A DNA stretch of 64,000 nt from positions 1 to 64,000 of the forward strand of contig NBIV01000039.1 in the NCBI GenBank assembly GCA_003194525.1, written 5' to 3'. The DNA comes from Gracilariopsis chorda (lineage: Eukaryota; Rhodophyta; Florideophyceae; Gracilariales; Gracilariaceae). Shown here piece by piece: positions 30,611 to 42,258 of the stretch. Under the pieces are notes generated by a model that ran no database searches, had not been told where the DNA came from, and worked only from the letters and a program-made list of their open reading frames with translations. The stretch's first letter is position 1. Each line of letters opens with the position of its first letter. The position numbers and the translations under genes are program-made.

Positions 30611-32635
30611 ACCTTTGCTTTGCTCTGTCCCTTTCAAGGCATGTTTCTACTCCAGCACCAATACAGTCACACCATGATCTCCTTTTCTTAAAAACTAGAA
30701 CGTTGAAACCCGATTGTTAAAGGCTCTCTTCATCATCCTTGCTTAAGACAAGAATCCCTACCAGAGGCGTCATGTTTTATTTGCAGCAGTTGGGAACGAG
30801 CTCGCTAGATTCGAAACGTATGCCGTGAAGAAACTTCACTGAATCCGAGTCAGACCGCGTTATATAGTCAGGAAGAGAAAAATAAAGATGAAAGGGAAGA
30901 AAAGGAATCTTGCATCGTGTGCAAAAGTGTTAACTTGGGAAGGACAACGAAGGAAAAAAAGCTACACCCCGTTCCCCAAAAGCAAAATACTCTTTCTGTT
31001 TAGAAACAGGACACTTTGACGGGGCGCTGTATGAAAAGTAGCAGTTGGCCTTACAAACGCGAATTGACAACCAGAGAAACTGTCCCAATTGGAATCATAT
31101 CAAATACGGAAATCAGCAAGATCTCGTAGATCGTCACATAAACGTACTCGTAGAAGCTCGTGCATAAATGTCATAGAGCTGTTACTGTACGTGTTAGAAT
31201 ATCTGGGTGTTCTTTCCACTCAGTCCAACAAGAAGAACGTTCTTCTAGTCCCAATTCTTAACACTCACTTGGAGTAGGGGTATCTCACGCCGATGAAAAT
31301 GAAACATGTAGTAGCTCAAAAGATAGAACGAGTATGGCGACATCTGCATTCCAGGACACTTTTCGTTGCTCGCAATATCAATATATTCTTTTTATCCATT
31401 CGCCTAACTTGGTGCTACAGAACTGAATGCTTAGAGGCGTGATTACTCATGTCGGAAAAAAGAGGGCGTCTTCCTAGAAACATATGAGGATTGATGTAGG
31501 GTGATCGGCACACAATGCCGAGCTTGTTTGCGTCATAACTGTTCCTGAGCTCATGTGGTATTCTGCGGCGCTGCTCTTCCCTATCCTCCACTTTTGCAGT
31601 ATGGTGGTGTGTATGCCCACAAGAAGAAGAGCAAATGCAGCACTTTGTCACGTAGCAAACGATCTCTGTCATGTTTCGGGCCTGTTCAAGAAGCAAATAA
31701 CCGTTGCAACTTGTATGCAAATTCTCTGATCTCCTTTTCTTCACGATCTAGTACCCTTGCACGTTGTTGCTTTCGACAGAACATGGCAATTTGAAGGTCC
31801 CACGCAATCTAGTCTGAAGTTAGTCTACATCCCTCGTCTAAATGATTCTAGAAAGCTGCGTTTTACCATTGAATGCTTGTGGAGATGATTGCCTCGCGCT
31901 TTCAAGTAGAGTATCTTTGTGATGTGTTCAATGCCTGGGCTCCAAACCACGAAGCACTAAATCAGTCACGTTCAGCAGCAGCAAAATTACTTCTAAGAAA
32001 CAAATTACAAAACCCCGCCCAGAGCTGGGCCTTAGCTCGTTTTCTAATTTGAAGTTTCTCTTCATAGCTATGCTGAACGTTATAGCAACTTACAATATGA
32101 GTGTGTTGAGTAGTAATTCGAGACAAGTACAATAATTCGAAGTACCAGGCACGTAATATGCAAACCTAAAGATCAATACGACGATAGCACATCTGCCGAT
32201 GAAGCACTGGAACGGGAGCCAGGTACCACGCATTATTGTTTGAACTGTTCAATTTCTGTTTAGTAATTTGACACGCAGATGCCGGAATCTATTTCAATTT
32301 AACACTGAAGTGATGAATAGTAAGTAGAGCTGACGCCAAATTTGTGGATCCCTGCATATTCACGTCAACCCAAACCAGCTGGTGTCATTACGACTGCTAA
32401 AGTCTTTAAGGAAAATCTGGTATCCAATTCCGTGAAGACTACTTAACAACAAAGAGTGACAACCAGTGGGAGGAAACTAGCCCTTCGATGTCACGGTTTG
32501 GTCCAATAATCTTCGACTATAATCCAATCACGGCCACGAAAATGGGTGATGCTTCAATTAAATGGCACGGCACCCCGTCATCTAAATTGAAGGAGAGATA
32601 AAGCCCGCATCGATCCACTATGAACGTGATGAGTA
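30611..32635. other. gene-poor region
   Basis: AT-rich DNA with only short frames. No RNA gene, repeat or protein domain was recognised. Confidence 0.4.
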
Positions 32636-32645
32636 TTATAAAGGG
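32636..32645 (+). promoter_or_regulatory. TATA-like box before the coiled-coil gene
   Basis: TATTATAAAG lies here, and the next plus-strand ATG is at 32950, where a plausible N-terminus begins. Confidence 0.4.
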
Positions 32646-32949
32646 TGGATCGAAACGAAGGAATCGCTACCCTTGGTCTCCTCAGTTCATTGTCGTTCTT
32701 TCGCATATACATCTATTCTCACGACTACTGTGACCTCGAGACCTGAAAAGCTTCCCCCTCTCGCTTTTTAGTGACTACTGGGATCAGGTTTCTGTCTTTC
32801 GCCCATCCCATCCGCACTCTTGAGCGTATCCCGTTCTTTAAAACTGGACTTGACACTAGCTGCCTCGCCAACAGGACTGCGATCTTTTGTTCACTGGCTG
32901 GTTTGAACCTGTGTTTCTTTCTCGGCACATTGATATTCTATTACTCTTC

Positions 32950-34993
32950 ATGATGGTGTTTTCAGAATTCATTGCGGAACTTCTCCAAAGCTTTCAAACT
33001 CGCACGAATTCATATTCTGGCAGAAAACCCTCGAGTCCCCAGGCAAACAATGTGCCGGGACAGACCCTTCTTTCAGAGACCAAAGATGATATAGAAGTGG
33101 AAATGGTCCCCAGTAAGGCATGGGCACAATTTGTGTCTTATGCGCAGCAAAATTCTTTTTGGAACTATACATTACGAAGAAATTGAAACATCACACATAT
33201 CTTTCACGGACCACAGCCAAGAGGTGGCTCCGCCACACCCAAAATACAAAGGGGATAGGAAAACGGGAGACATGGAAACTGGTTTGGGTCCGCATTCGAT
33301 GCGTGAGGACTATCAGAGCTCAAACAAGCTTACCCAGTCTTTCATTGAAGTCAAATCAAGCATTGATACCCAAAGAGCTCAGAAGAATGGGGACATGTTA
33401 AACCTTGTTCTGAAACAATTCTCTGTCATCTTAAGTGAAAGAGAAAGCGCTGTAGCTGAACTCAAGGCCGATAATCATCAACTACGACAACAGGCCACAG
33501 CTGCAGGAATTCGAGCCAAAAGGGCAGAATCAGAACTATGGCACCTTGCTGCTGAGACGGTTTCCCTTATATCGAGAATAGAAGCTCTCAAGAGGGAGGA
33601 TCGCCGAGCCTAGCATGACCTTAAACAGGCGCATATAAAGGAAAAGGAGCTGGAAGCAAAAGTCGAAGAACAAAGATGTCGACTTGATGAGAGGAAATGG
33701 ACAGCGGACAGGCTCATCTAAGCCTACCGTATACGTATGGTGTGCTCAAACAATAAAGCCTAGTACCTAACGAGAATTCAGGAGCTTCAGATCCTGCAAA
33801 ACGGCATCGTGAACAAGATTGTCGATGAGGCCGCAGAATCGGATGAAATTTCGATTTGGAAAACCGTAATGCGCCTCACTGGACGGAAAGCTCGTATTGC
33901 TGATTCTCTTACCTCCGGTTTCCGTTTGAGAACATCGTCTGGCGTTATTTGTCAGAGAGAGCATCGTGATCAAAACGCGAGATCCGATGAGGCCCCTGGC
34001 AAAGTATCCCATGTTCACATTGGTCGTCCACATCTGCCAGACGATTGGCCCTGTTACGGAAGTGACCGATCAGAAATAAGACTGGGAAAGCATACGGAAT
34101 CAAGTGTTTTCGTCTGCTTAACAAAGGGGATGAATTTTCCAGAAGATGATATATGCCTATCCTCGCGGTCGCTATCCGCTGATGGAGCATCCCTTGCCAG
34201 GAGTGCCGCCTCGCTTGGCTTCCCAGACACAATCCTAGGATGGGTAGATTACCGCTCCATTCATAGAACCTGCGCTCGGATCATGAAGCTATTTGGAAGG
34301 AAAGCGGACACGGACCGCTTTACACATGAGCCACCTCGAACGCTTAGACAAAAGGCAGTCGACATGATGAGCGACATTGAGCAAGTTTGTTTTATATTGA
34401 AGCAGGACACGGAGGCACTGAGAAAGGTGATTGGAAAGAAACTCAATGAAATAGAACGGTTGGAGCAAAAGCTTGACGAGGAAACAAGAAGATCTTCAAA
34501 ATGCGAGCAAGCTCTCCTACAAGAGCGCTGGGAACGGATAGAGGAAGAGGGCGTAGGATACTCTCAAAGAAAGATACCCACGTATACGTCTTCCACGTAT
34601 GCGCAAGACCAAGCTCCATCACATGAAGAAGAGATAACACCCGTGCGAAAAGAACGAGGTGTTCAGCACCCTCATAGACCTCAATCAATGAGACCTGTGG
34701 GGAATGTAGCAAAGGGCTTTGGCCAAAGACTATTCCAGAACAACAAGAAAGCCAATTCTAGTGGGAACGAATACAAGAAGCCTACGCCCAAGCCGTTAAC
34801 GGAATGGGAGAAAATGGTAGCTAGACGGCACGAGCGTAATTCGCGCAAAGTTAGACCAAGAGAAGTTTTCAACACGCCGGGTCCCTTTGCCCCTTCCCCT
34901 TCAAGGATGGAAAGGATGTTTCAGTGGAGGAGAAACAAGCGCCGCACAAATTTTGACGGCCAACGAGATGATCCCCCGTCACTGCCGCTTTGA
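32950..34993 (+). pseudogene. coiled-coil protein, copy 1 (decayed)
   Basis: The reading starts MMVFSEFIAELLQSF at 32950 and changes frame near 33113-33224. A donor CCCCA-GTAAGG and an acceptor GCCAAG-AGG would remove 111 nt and restore frame, so this may be an intron. A coiled-coil follows (SERESAVAELKADNHQLRQ). In-frame stops fall at 33611-33613, 33719-33721 and 33761-33763, yet homology to copy 2 continues past them. From 33869 an ATG opens a long frame to 34993 with another coil (LNEIERLEQKLDEETRR) and a basic tail (RRNKRRTNFD). The downstream part could be a short gene. No known family is recognised. A 48-nt stretch at 33718-33770 is absent from copy 2. Confidence 0.55.
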
Positions 34994-36429
34994 GCCAATG
35001 CAAGCAAACAGTGTACAATTCAATACAAAAACCTTCTATTAAATATAACCAAGATTAGGAAAACATCCTCTTTAGTGTTTCTGCATTGTGAGTGCAAAGC
35101 GCATGGCAAAGTTGTCATCGTTATGGGACCGTTTAGCTAGTTTCTGCAGAAGAATTCTTGTTCGAATTATCACATGAGTTGGCACTCATCGGCACACGTT
35201 CACTATAAGAAACCGTTGACCCGGAATGCTCTTAATCTCGTCAAGGTGAAATGGGTCGAAGTTGAAGCCTTCGTAGCGCATCACTGGAACGAAATGGATT
35301 ATGCATTGGCGTGTCCCTGTAGAAGTTTTGCACCATTCTACTACGTCTTGGAATACTAGTTGGTGAGCGCAATACGGCTGCTGCAGGGTGGGAGCACGCA
35401 ACAGCTATCAACAATATTTTGAGTCGGAAGTTAATGGTGTAACGGGGTAGAGAGAACTTATCATTCACGAGGAGTAGCTAGCGGTTAACCTTAGTTGTTG
35501 AGAGATTGAGAAGGAATTATGATAAGTTCTACCACAGCGTCGCAATTAGACAATGTGCGCCCATAAAGAACAACAACAACAACTGGAGCTGTGGTGCCAA
35601 TTCGCTTTTTGCCGGATTAGTACTGCGCTGAGGGATCACGTGGAAACCGCAAGTGCCCCTTGCTTTTGACACAATCCTTTGATCCGCCCGCCTTGGTGTG
35701 CCGACCTTCCTACTGCTGCGAACCAGAAGGAAGCAAAATGGATCCGCAACAGGGTCTGCGTCGAGAACTTGGCTTCCAGGGCAGACAGAGACTAGCTTCT
35801 TAGAGAGCTGGTACGTAGAAGTAGGAATTTGGCTTCGTCCGCCCATAACCAACAACAGCAGTAACAAGAGACCGTTCTATTCAACTTATGTGGGTGTGTT
35901 TTGTTGTGCTCTTTGGAGGTACGTCTACGCTCGCCTGAGGAGGACGATATGATGAGAAGGAACAAGGAAACAGAAAGAGAGATGGTAAAAAAAGTAAAGA
36001 AATATTCGTGATGGTGCTCCGTTCTCTGCTGTAGCTTGTCCTCCCCTCATATCACTCGGGCACGCCGTAATTCTTAGGGGACATGGTGGGCCCAGACTAT
36101 CCGGGCGGGATCTAGATCGAAAGATCGAACTGGCCTAATCAAGTAACGGTAAGGAATATCTAGGATCTGCTCCGCTCTTTCTTCTCGGAGATCTTAAAAG
36201 CTTTATGGAACACTTTGATAGCGTATGCAGCCTGACCAGATGGGGAGGAGATCGGCTGGTGCCCTTTTATATTGCTCCTATCACCCTATCTTTCTGTCAA
36301 TCTGACCAAGCTACAATCCATTTAATGTCTCTTGTTAGCGTGAGCTACAAGCTGAGCAGGGAGATCAAGCACGACTTAGCTTGTAGCTCTGCGTTTGTGT
36401 TACACTTTAGCTATGAATAACTGAAATAT
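34994..36429. other. spacer between coiled-coil copies
   Basis: No gene recognised. The frames are short and inconsistent. Confidence 0.4.
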
Positions 36430-38225
36430 GGGGACCATTTTCTCGATTTGGTTCTGGCCGCAACTCCTGAAGAGTAGCAAGGCCCAAACACTCTTGCTCC
36501 GAATTCCAAGGATGTCGCATGAAACATTGATGCAAAGAGGACTCAGAAAACTGGGGTATCTCAAAACTTTTTCTAAAACTGTTTTCTATCATAGTAAGTG
36601 AACGAGAGAACACGTTTACAGAACTCAAGGCTGAGAGAGGAGTTTTTCTCATACTAGCCCCTACCTTAGTTTTGGAATTAGGGAGACGGGCCCATACAAA
36701 CACACACACACACGGCAGAAAGGTAGAAAATATAATATCAAGCTGAGCCTGCAAAAGTTCGCGCCAGAAAGGTAGAACCAGAAAATCGCGTCTTGCAGTC
36801 GATATCTTTCAGTTCTTTCCAAGAAAGAAGTTCTTGACATTGATAGCTCCCAAGCTCAACACGAATTTGAACATGCGCGGATAGCGGCAAAAAAGGCGAG
36901 AAACATAATCGAAGAACATAAATATCGGCTTGATAAGAGGAATTGGACTGTAGACAAGTTCGTACAAAGAATTCAGGAGCTTCAGATCCTGCAAAAAGAA
37001 ACCGTGGAAATTGTCGATGAAGCTACAGGATTGGATAACATTTCCAGTTGGAAAACCCTAGTACGCCTTGCGTATCGCAGATACTACTACCTCCAGTTTC
37101 CGTTTGGGAACATCGTGCTTTGGTGTGCTTTGTCGGAGAAAGCATCATGATCAAAACCGAATATCCAACCGGGGGACTAGATAGGCTACCATCTCATTCA
37201 TGCAACTTGCGCTTGGACATTAAGAACGTGTGAAAGATAGGCGATGTGGGCTGCTTTGCTCACGAACCACCTCGAATATTAAAACTGAAGGCGGTGTACA
37301 TAATGACTGATATGGATCAGATATGTTTCTACTGACGCGGGACACAGGAGTGGTGCAAAAAGGTATTCAACGTATACTGGATGAAATCGTACGGTTAGAG
37401 AAAAATCTTGACGGTGAGACTCAGAGAGCAAGAAACTATATGCAAGCTCTACAGCAAAAGCGCTGGACCGGCGAAGGAACAAGTGGAGGGAGAGTTCCAA
37501 AGCTTGAAGATGAGTCCATCTACATCTCCATGGCATTAGCGAGAGCAAATACGAAGAGATGAACTAACGAACGATGAGATGAAGACAGAATAACGCTTGT
37601 ACCAAAGGAAAAAGGAGTGTATCTTCCCTCCCCTCAGATATCACAAAAGCTTGGCGAAGACGAAAACTCCAGAACGAAGGAGAATCCAACTGAAAAAGAT
37701 GAAAACTAGAATGCCAAGTCCAAGGCTGTTAATTCCTCGGAATCGTATCCATCTTGTATCCCGCTAAAGGGCACCAGATAATGTCGCTTAATATTTGGCC
37801 TGGAGAAGTGAATAAACCGCAGGATGTATGACCTCTTTCTCCTAAAGAAACGGAAAAGGTGTTGGGTGCGCTCTGTGGGATTGGAGCCCATCGATGCAAG
37901 AAAAAGGGCGGAGTGGAAGAGCAAGAGCTAGGTAAAAGGAAAGAACAAGGCAAGAAAGGAAAGGATTCTCCTGTGAGTGCTTCTTCGTGTGGTTTCACCA
38001 GTAGTTCAGAACTCCTCAATGTGGTACTTATAGAGGCACGTGTGATCCGAGCTGGAGTATGTGGGAAGTAGTCCCCACAACTCTCGATATAGAAATATTG
38101 ATCGTCTTCCAGCGACCGTAGCGGACAGTTGCAATCATCTATAAAGCCGCAGAGCAGGGTTTCTATGGAGAAAAAACAAACGCCGTACACATTTTAATAG
38201 ACGAAGAGATGATTCTTCCTGTTTA
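36430..38225 (+). pseudogene. coiled-coil protein, copy 2 (more decayed)
   Basis: Blocks align in the same order and orientation as copy 1: ACGTTTACAGAACTCAAGG near 36620, RLDKRNWTVDKFVQRIQELQ near 36930-36990, DNISSWKTL, ILDEIVRLEKNLDGETQRA near 37380, and a tail near 38165 coding for RRKNKRRTHF-like residues. Frames are broken many times and a CA repeat lies at about 36700. It is a local direct duplicate, with starts roughly 3.4 kb apart. Confidence 0.65.
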
Positions 38226-39313
38226 CACAAGGAGGCTTAACGAGCTTACTTTCTACGATACAGTACAACTGCTGCATTACGAATAAAGTGAAATACTGAG
38301 AACTTTCTGGCTTGGTGTCTTTCTGTTCCTTTGCATTATAGAACACATATCAGTCCAATGGTCGTCAAACATCGCTTGAGAGTTAGGAACGGCAACCAAA
38401 GATTTTGCGCTTGATTTAGTGTAGAGGTTCGAAGACAAAGGTTTATGCGAGATTTTTGGTATCTTGGCATGGTTCAAACCAGTAAGCCTGCGAAAACAGA
38501 ACCAGTAGCCACCACAGCGTGCAGATTTCATTACCGTTTACTCGGGCATTGGTATATGCGAAGGACTGTAGAACGAAATCTCCAAGGAATCATTTTGTCT
38601 TTGCCCACCGCGCATTGCGTTACTGTTCCCATAGCGGCGTACGTTTTTTTCATCGATGGGTACGAAGAATAAGATTACATGAGAAAAGCTAACTGAACTC
38701 GCAGCTGGGGCGATCGTGGAAACCAGTCTTCAGTTCACTAGCTGCCAGATTTTCTTGTTAGCACCGCGCTTTGGAACTATAGGGACGACTAAGTGGTCAA
38801 GAACGAAGTAGAACAACATGTATGTTGCTTCCTAAAACAAAGAAGTCGTTAAGATTGGAATTCAATATCAACTGAAAGAAGAGGAGAGAGTTACATAGAA
38901 GGTTTTCAGCTCTAGGGAAATTGCTTGAGTAGGATTGTCTACAGAGATGTCTTAAGCAGACATCTGTGAGCCCGCAGTGAAGGTAACGGAGAAACGTTAA
39001 TTTTGTTGATGTGCTACCAAGACGCATAACTTCATGAAAATCAAAAGGACGAAAGATGGAGTGATGGCGCATGTATTCTGCACGAGCAGATCAACCGTTG
39101 CTGACAAATGTCTACCGATACGTTTTTAAAAAACTGAAATTAAAATAAATTTCTAAGAAAAAATGTGTTTCTCCACGTCTCCAGCGCATGTGCTCTGTTG
39201 GTCGGTGTGAGGGCCAAGATGCCTGCGAGACAATCGGATCAAATACGTTCTAGTCCATTGTTCGTCACGACTATTTGCCCAGCTTACGAAGGGAACGTGA
39301 AACTGTTGGTGCC
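38226..39313. other. intergenic
   Basis: No gene recognised. It should contain the promoter of the OAS-like gene; AT-rich DNA near 39120-39160 is the only suggestive stretch. Confidence 0.35.
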
Positions 39314-40771
39314 ATGGTTTCAAACACACTCCAGGAGCATTCTGCTTCTACCGAGACTTCATGGGGCCTGCCCTGGGAGGACGTTTTCGCCGCTCTTCGA
39401 CCATCGCCGGATGAGATCAACTTATACAAGTCAATCATCTCTCAAGTGGAAGATGTACTTAAAGATGCACACTTACCCCACAATCTTTTCCCCGGTGGTT
39501 CCTTCGGAAAGAAGACTCTCACAACCGGAGAAAACAAGCTGCAACTTTTTTCCATCTATGACGATTTTCAACCTGACAACTATTTCGAGGTTCATCTCAA
39601 GCCCATGATGGCTGCTTTGAAGTCCGCAAACGTTTTCTCAGACCTGAAGGAGAACGGCTTAGCTGCTGTGTTCAACAAGGATGGAATTGAAGTGCGTATC
39701 CTCGCAGCTGGGGTGTTATATGGCGGGCCCAAAGATCTGCTTCTTCCGCTTAAGGAAAACGAGAAGCAATCTGGGGAAGTATTGCCAGACATTCTCCGAG
39801 GTCAGCAAATAGCACGTGAAGTTCATGTAGAAACCACTTGTGGTGTTCTGCGCTCACAGGTTATTGCGAACCAGTGTCCTTTATATCACGATATGGTGCG
39901 TTCCGCGAAGAAATGGAGATCAACATGCGATTTTATATCGTCAGCCGATATGCCTGGAGATTATCTCATCGAGCTGCTCATGCTTGAGGCTTTCACGGGA
40001 GCCCCGTGTATGCCGCGCGGACCTGGCCTATATTCAACTACTATGCGTCGGTTTCTGTCCTTAGCTGCTGCGCAATGTGGCTCTGGTTCTGATGTAATGG
40101 CTGACGACAGCATGCCAAAGTCAATGCTGTGGTGGGACAGGTATTACAATCGAGGAACTATTGATTTGTGCATGGCTAAAGGCTTGCTTGATGTGGGGCG
40201 TAGCGATCTGTGCTCAATTATCGTCGTAGACCCAGCTGTCCCATTTGTTAATGTTGCTCGTTCCGTACCAGACTGGTCAGAAATGAGAAAGTGTGCCAGA
40301 GATAGCTTGAGCAGTTTCCAGAACACCGACCTGCTTGATAGCCTGGATCATCGTCTTCGAGCACTGAGTGAAGGCATGCTTGACACCGTCAACGGAATGC
40401 GGAACCAAATCGAAGCATTGCAGCTATTAGTGAATTCTCCAAGGCGATGGTCTGGCGCCATACAATTCAATGAAGTGCATATGAACAGTGATGCATGGAC
40501 GAAAGTCATGGAGGTTGAATTACAGACAGTTAAGTGGAGGATAAATGCGAGAAAAGCTAGAACGGAAGGTACAGGATACACCTCATGTGTTGATATAAGT
40601 TTGCAACGGATAGGAAAGAAACTTGAGCGAACGATTGATGTGGATGTGCTTTTCAGGGGTGGGACGAGCAACTTAGTGTTCGATGCGGATGTTGACCACG
40701 TACTCATCTGCAGGCGCTCCGAGATCGTGAGGAATAGAGACTACTCGATACAAGTCACCATAGTTGGCTAA
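39314..40771 (+). CDS. OAS-like nucleotidyltransferase-fold protein without catalytic aspartates
   Basis: 485 residues from the first ATG, with no intron. The P-loop-like motif GGSFGKKT (61-68) matches the GGSxGKxT motif of 2'-5' oligoadenylate synthases. A helical domain with CPLYHDMVRSAKKWR (188-202), GDYLIELLMLEAF and IIVVDPAVPFVNVAR (302-316) matches OAS1_C blocks (LIRLVKHWY, ALELLTVYAW, VILDPAxPTNxV). The catalytic Asp positions hold Lys75 and Gln77 (GENKLQLF in place of GRSDADLV), and the third holds Arg128 (IEVRILAA for VEFDVLPA). The Lys of the donor-binding AKKW is kept. The last ~120 residues form an extra, beta-rich region unknown to me. I infer a cytosolic pseudoenzyme, comparable in logic to human OASL, that may bind RNA or nucleotides. 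A divergent active enzyme is less likely. Confidence 0.75.
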   Translation: MVSNTLQEHSASTETSWGLPWEDVFAALRPSPDEINLYKSIISQVEDVLKDAHLPHNLFPGGSFGKKTLTTGENKLQLFSIYDDFQPDNYFEVHLKPMMAALKSANVFSDLKENGLAAVFNKDGIEVRILAAGVLYGGPKDLLLPLKENEKQSGEVLPDILRGQQIAREVHVETTCGVLRSQVIANQCPLYHDMVRSAKKWRSTCDFISSADMPGDYLIELLMLEAFTGAPCMPRGPGLYSTTMRRFLSLAAAQCGSGSDVMADDSMPKSMLWWDRYYNRGTIDLCMAKGLLDVGRSDLCSIIVVDPAVPFVNVARSVPDWSEMRKCARDSLSSFQNTDLLDSLDHRLRALSEGMLDTVNGMRNQIEALQLLVNSPRRWSGAIQFNEVHMNSDAWTKVMEVELQTVKWRINARKARTEGTGYTSCVDISLQRIGKKLERTIDVDVLFRGGTSNLVFDADVDHVLICRRSEIVRNRDYSIQVTIVG

Positions 40772-41552
40772 CACTATGAACGAAAGAGTGAGGATGGTAA
40801 AACCCATCAAGAGGGATATCAAAGATATTATATTTCCCACAGGAAACATCGTTTCGCCGATTGAACTGCGGATGCTATGTTTACAAGTGAGGTTTCAGAT
40901 GCCCTTGGTGGATGTACACTCGCGCGTTTTCGCAGCTTAGCAAACTTCAACAAAATAGGAACCAACCGTTATCACAGACAGGAAGATTGCGCTGTCTTGT
41001 TATGATGACTCACCGGAGAGACCAATAGGAGCGACACTTCCGTTCACTATGGGAGTTCGATTGTTTGCGTCCCTTGCAGGACGTGTCAAAAAGCATAGCT
41101 TCTGATCGTAGCGGAGTCAAATTGTTACATGTTGATCCTGACCTGGAAAAGTCATGTTCAGTGGAGCAAACAGAGCAAGATCGAGCCTCGCTGGTACGGG
41201 TAGTTAATGATACATCGCTTGGATTTCGAAAGACCCGGAAACACGTTTAAGACAGAAAGTCAGTTGCTGCATCGAAGAGTAAGCCATAGGGCGATCCTCA
41301 CACGAGCCTCAGAAAAGCCGAACGCGAAGATGCTGTACGGAACAAAAGTACGGAAAAGCGAAGTGACCATCCAAAATACTTTGAAAAGCCCATTAGTCAA
41401 GTTCTACTTCGATAAGGGCGAACAGATTGCCAACTTCGAAGTGGAAAGGTATTGGGACGCAAAAGGCTGCCACCAGATAAAATTATGAACGCATGAGTTG
41501 CCCTTATCGGTATACAGAGGTGGATTGTGCTGAACGATATTCTTGCGTTGAG
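40772..41552. other. intergenic, convergent
   Basis: The tail-to-tail gap between the OAS-like gene and the RING gene. No gene recognised. Confidence 0.4.
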
Positions 41553-42258
41553 CTAGAATGTGGTAATGATCACGGCAATGAAGACCGTTAGCAGCAGGAA
41601 AATCTTGGCAACTGCGATAAAGAACAGAAGTGTGAACAGTTATGTTAGTCTTTTGCTTGTGCTGGCTGAATACGTCATGTTCGTAGTTAAAAAACGTACC
41701 TATATCGGGTAATCCGTCTTCCTGCTCATTTTGTTGAGGTTCCTCCCTCGGGGGTTCGTTCATATGGGGATAAGCGATTTGCATACCAAAAAGATTAGGG
41801 AAGAAACCGAAAGCTGATAATCCAACGTTTTCGTAGCCTGCGCCATATGGGTTGAAACGACCGAAGGTGGGATGATGTACTCCAAAGTGTGGCACGCCCG
41901 GCATACCTCTGGGAGGCTGCTCTCGATGCCCTGAAGGCCTCGGCGGAACTCCCTCTTCGTTTCTAGCACGAGAGCTAGAGCCCCCACGGCCGTAAATGGG
42001 GATGACTGAGCTGCGGGAAATGGCGGCTTTGCAAACTGGACATTGCGCGTTCTGGCCTTGCATCCGCAACCATCTGAAAAGGCACGGCCAGCAGTAGAGA
42101 TGTCCACAGGGGGTCACGACTGGCTCGCGAGGAGCTTCGAGGCAGACGTGACATTCGAACAGATTTTCCTCTTTCTTCTCCGTCACTTCTGAAGAAGTAG
42201 CAGTTGATGTTTGCCGCGCTTGCGTGAGATGCTCTGGGACGCTGTTATTCGTTGCCAT
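41553..42258 (-). CDS. membrane RING E3 ubiquitin ligase, RNF5/RNF185 (RMA) type
   Basis: Two exons, 42258-41700 and 41611-41553, give 205 residues. The 88-nt intron has donor GTACGT, a branch-like GACTAACATAAC and acceptor TTTATCGCAG. A C3HC4 RING (CHVCLEAP, TPCGHLYCWPCLFRWL, CPVCKAA) lies near the N-terminus, followed by SVIPIYGRG, which is typical of RMA proteins. A Pro/Gly-rich middle ends in FGFFPNLFG. Exon 2 adds a C-terminal hydrophobic anchor, IVAKIFLLLTVFIAVII, then stops, as in RNF5/RNF185 (about 180-190 residues). Such ligases work at the ER membrane in protein quality control. Read without splicing, the frame runs on for 80 unrelated residues and loses the anchor. The start is the ATG at 42258; the upstream frame begins at TTG. 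Confidence 0.85.
41612..41699 (-). other. spliceosomal intron of the RING gene
   Basis: 88 nt with GT..AG ends. Removing it turns a nonsense C-terminus into the expected membrane anchor. It is the best-supported intron in the window. Confidence 0.8.
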
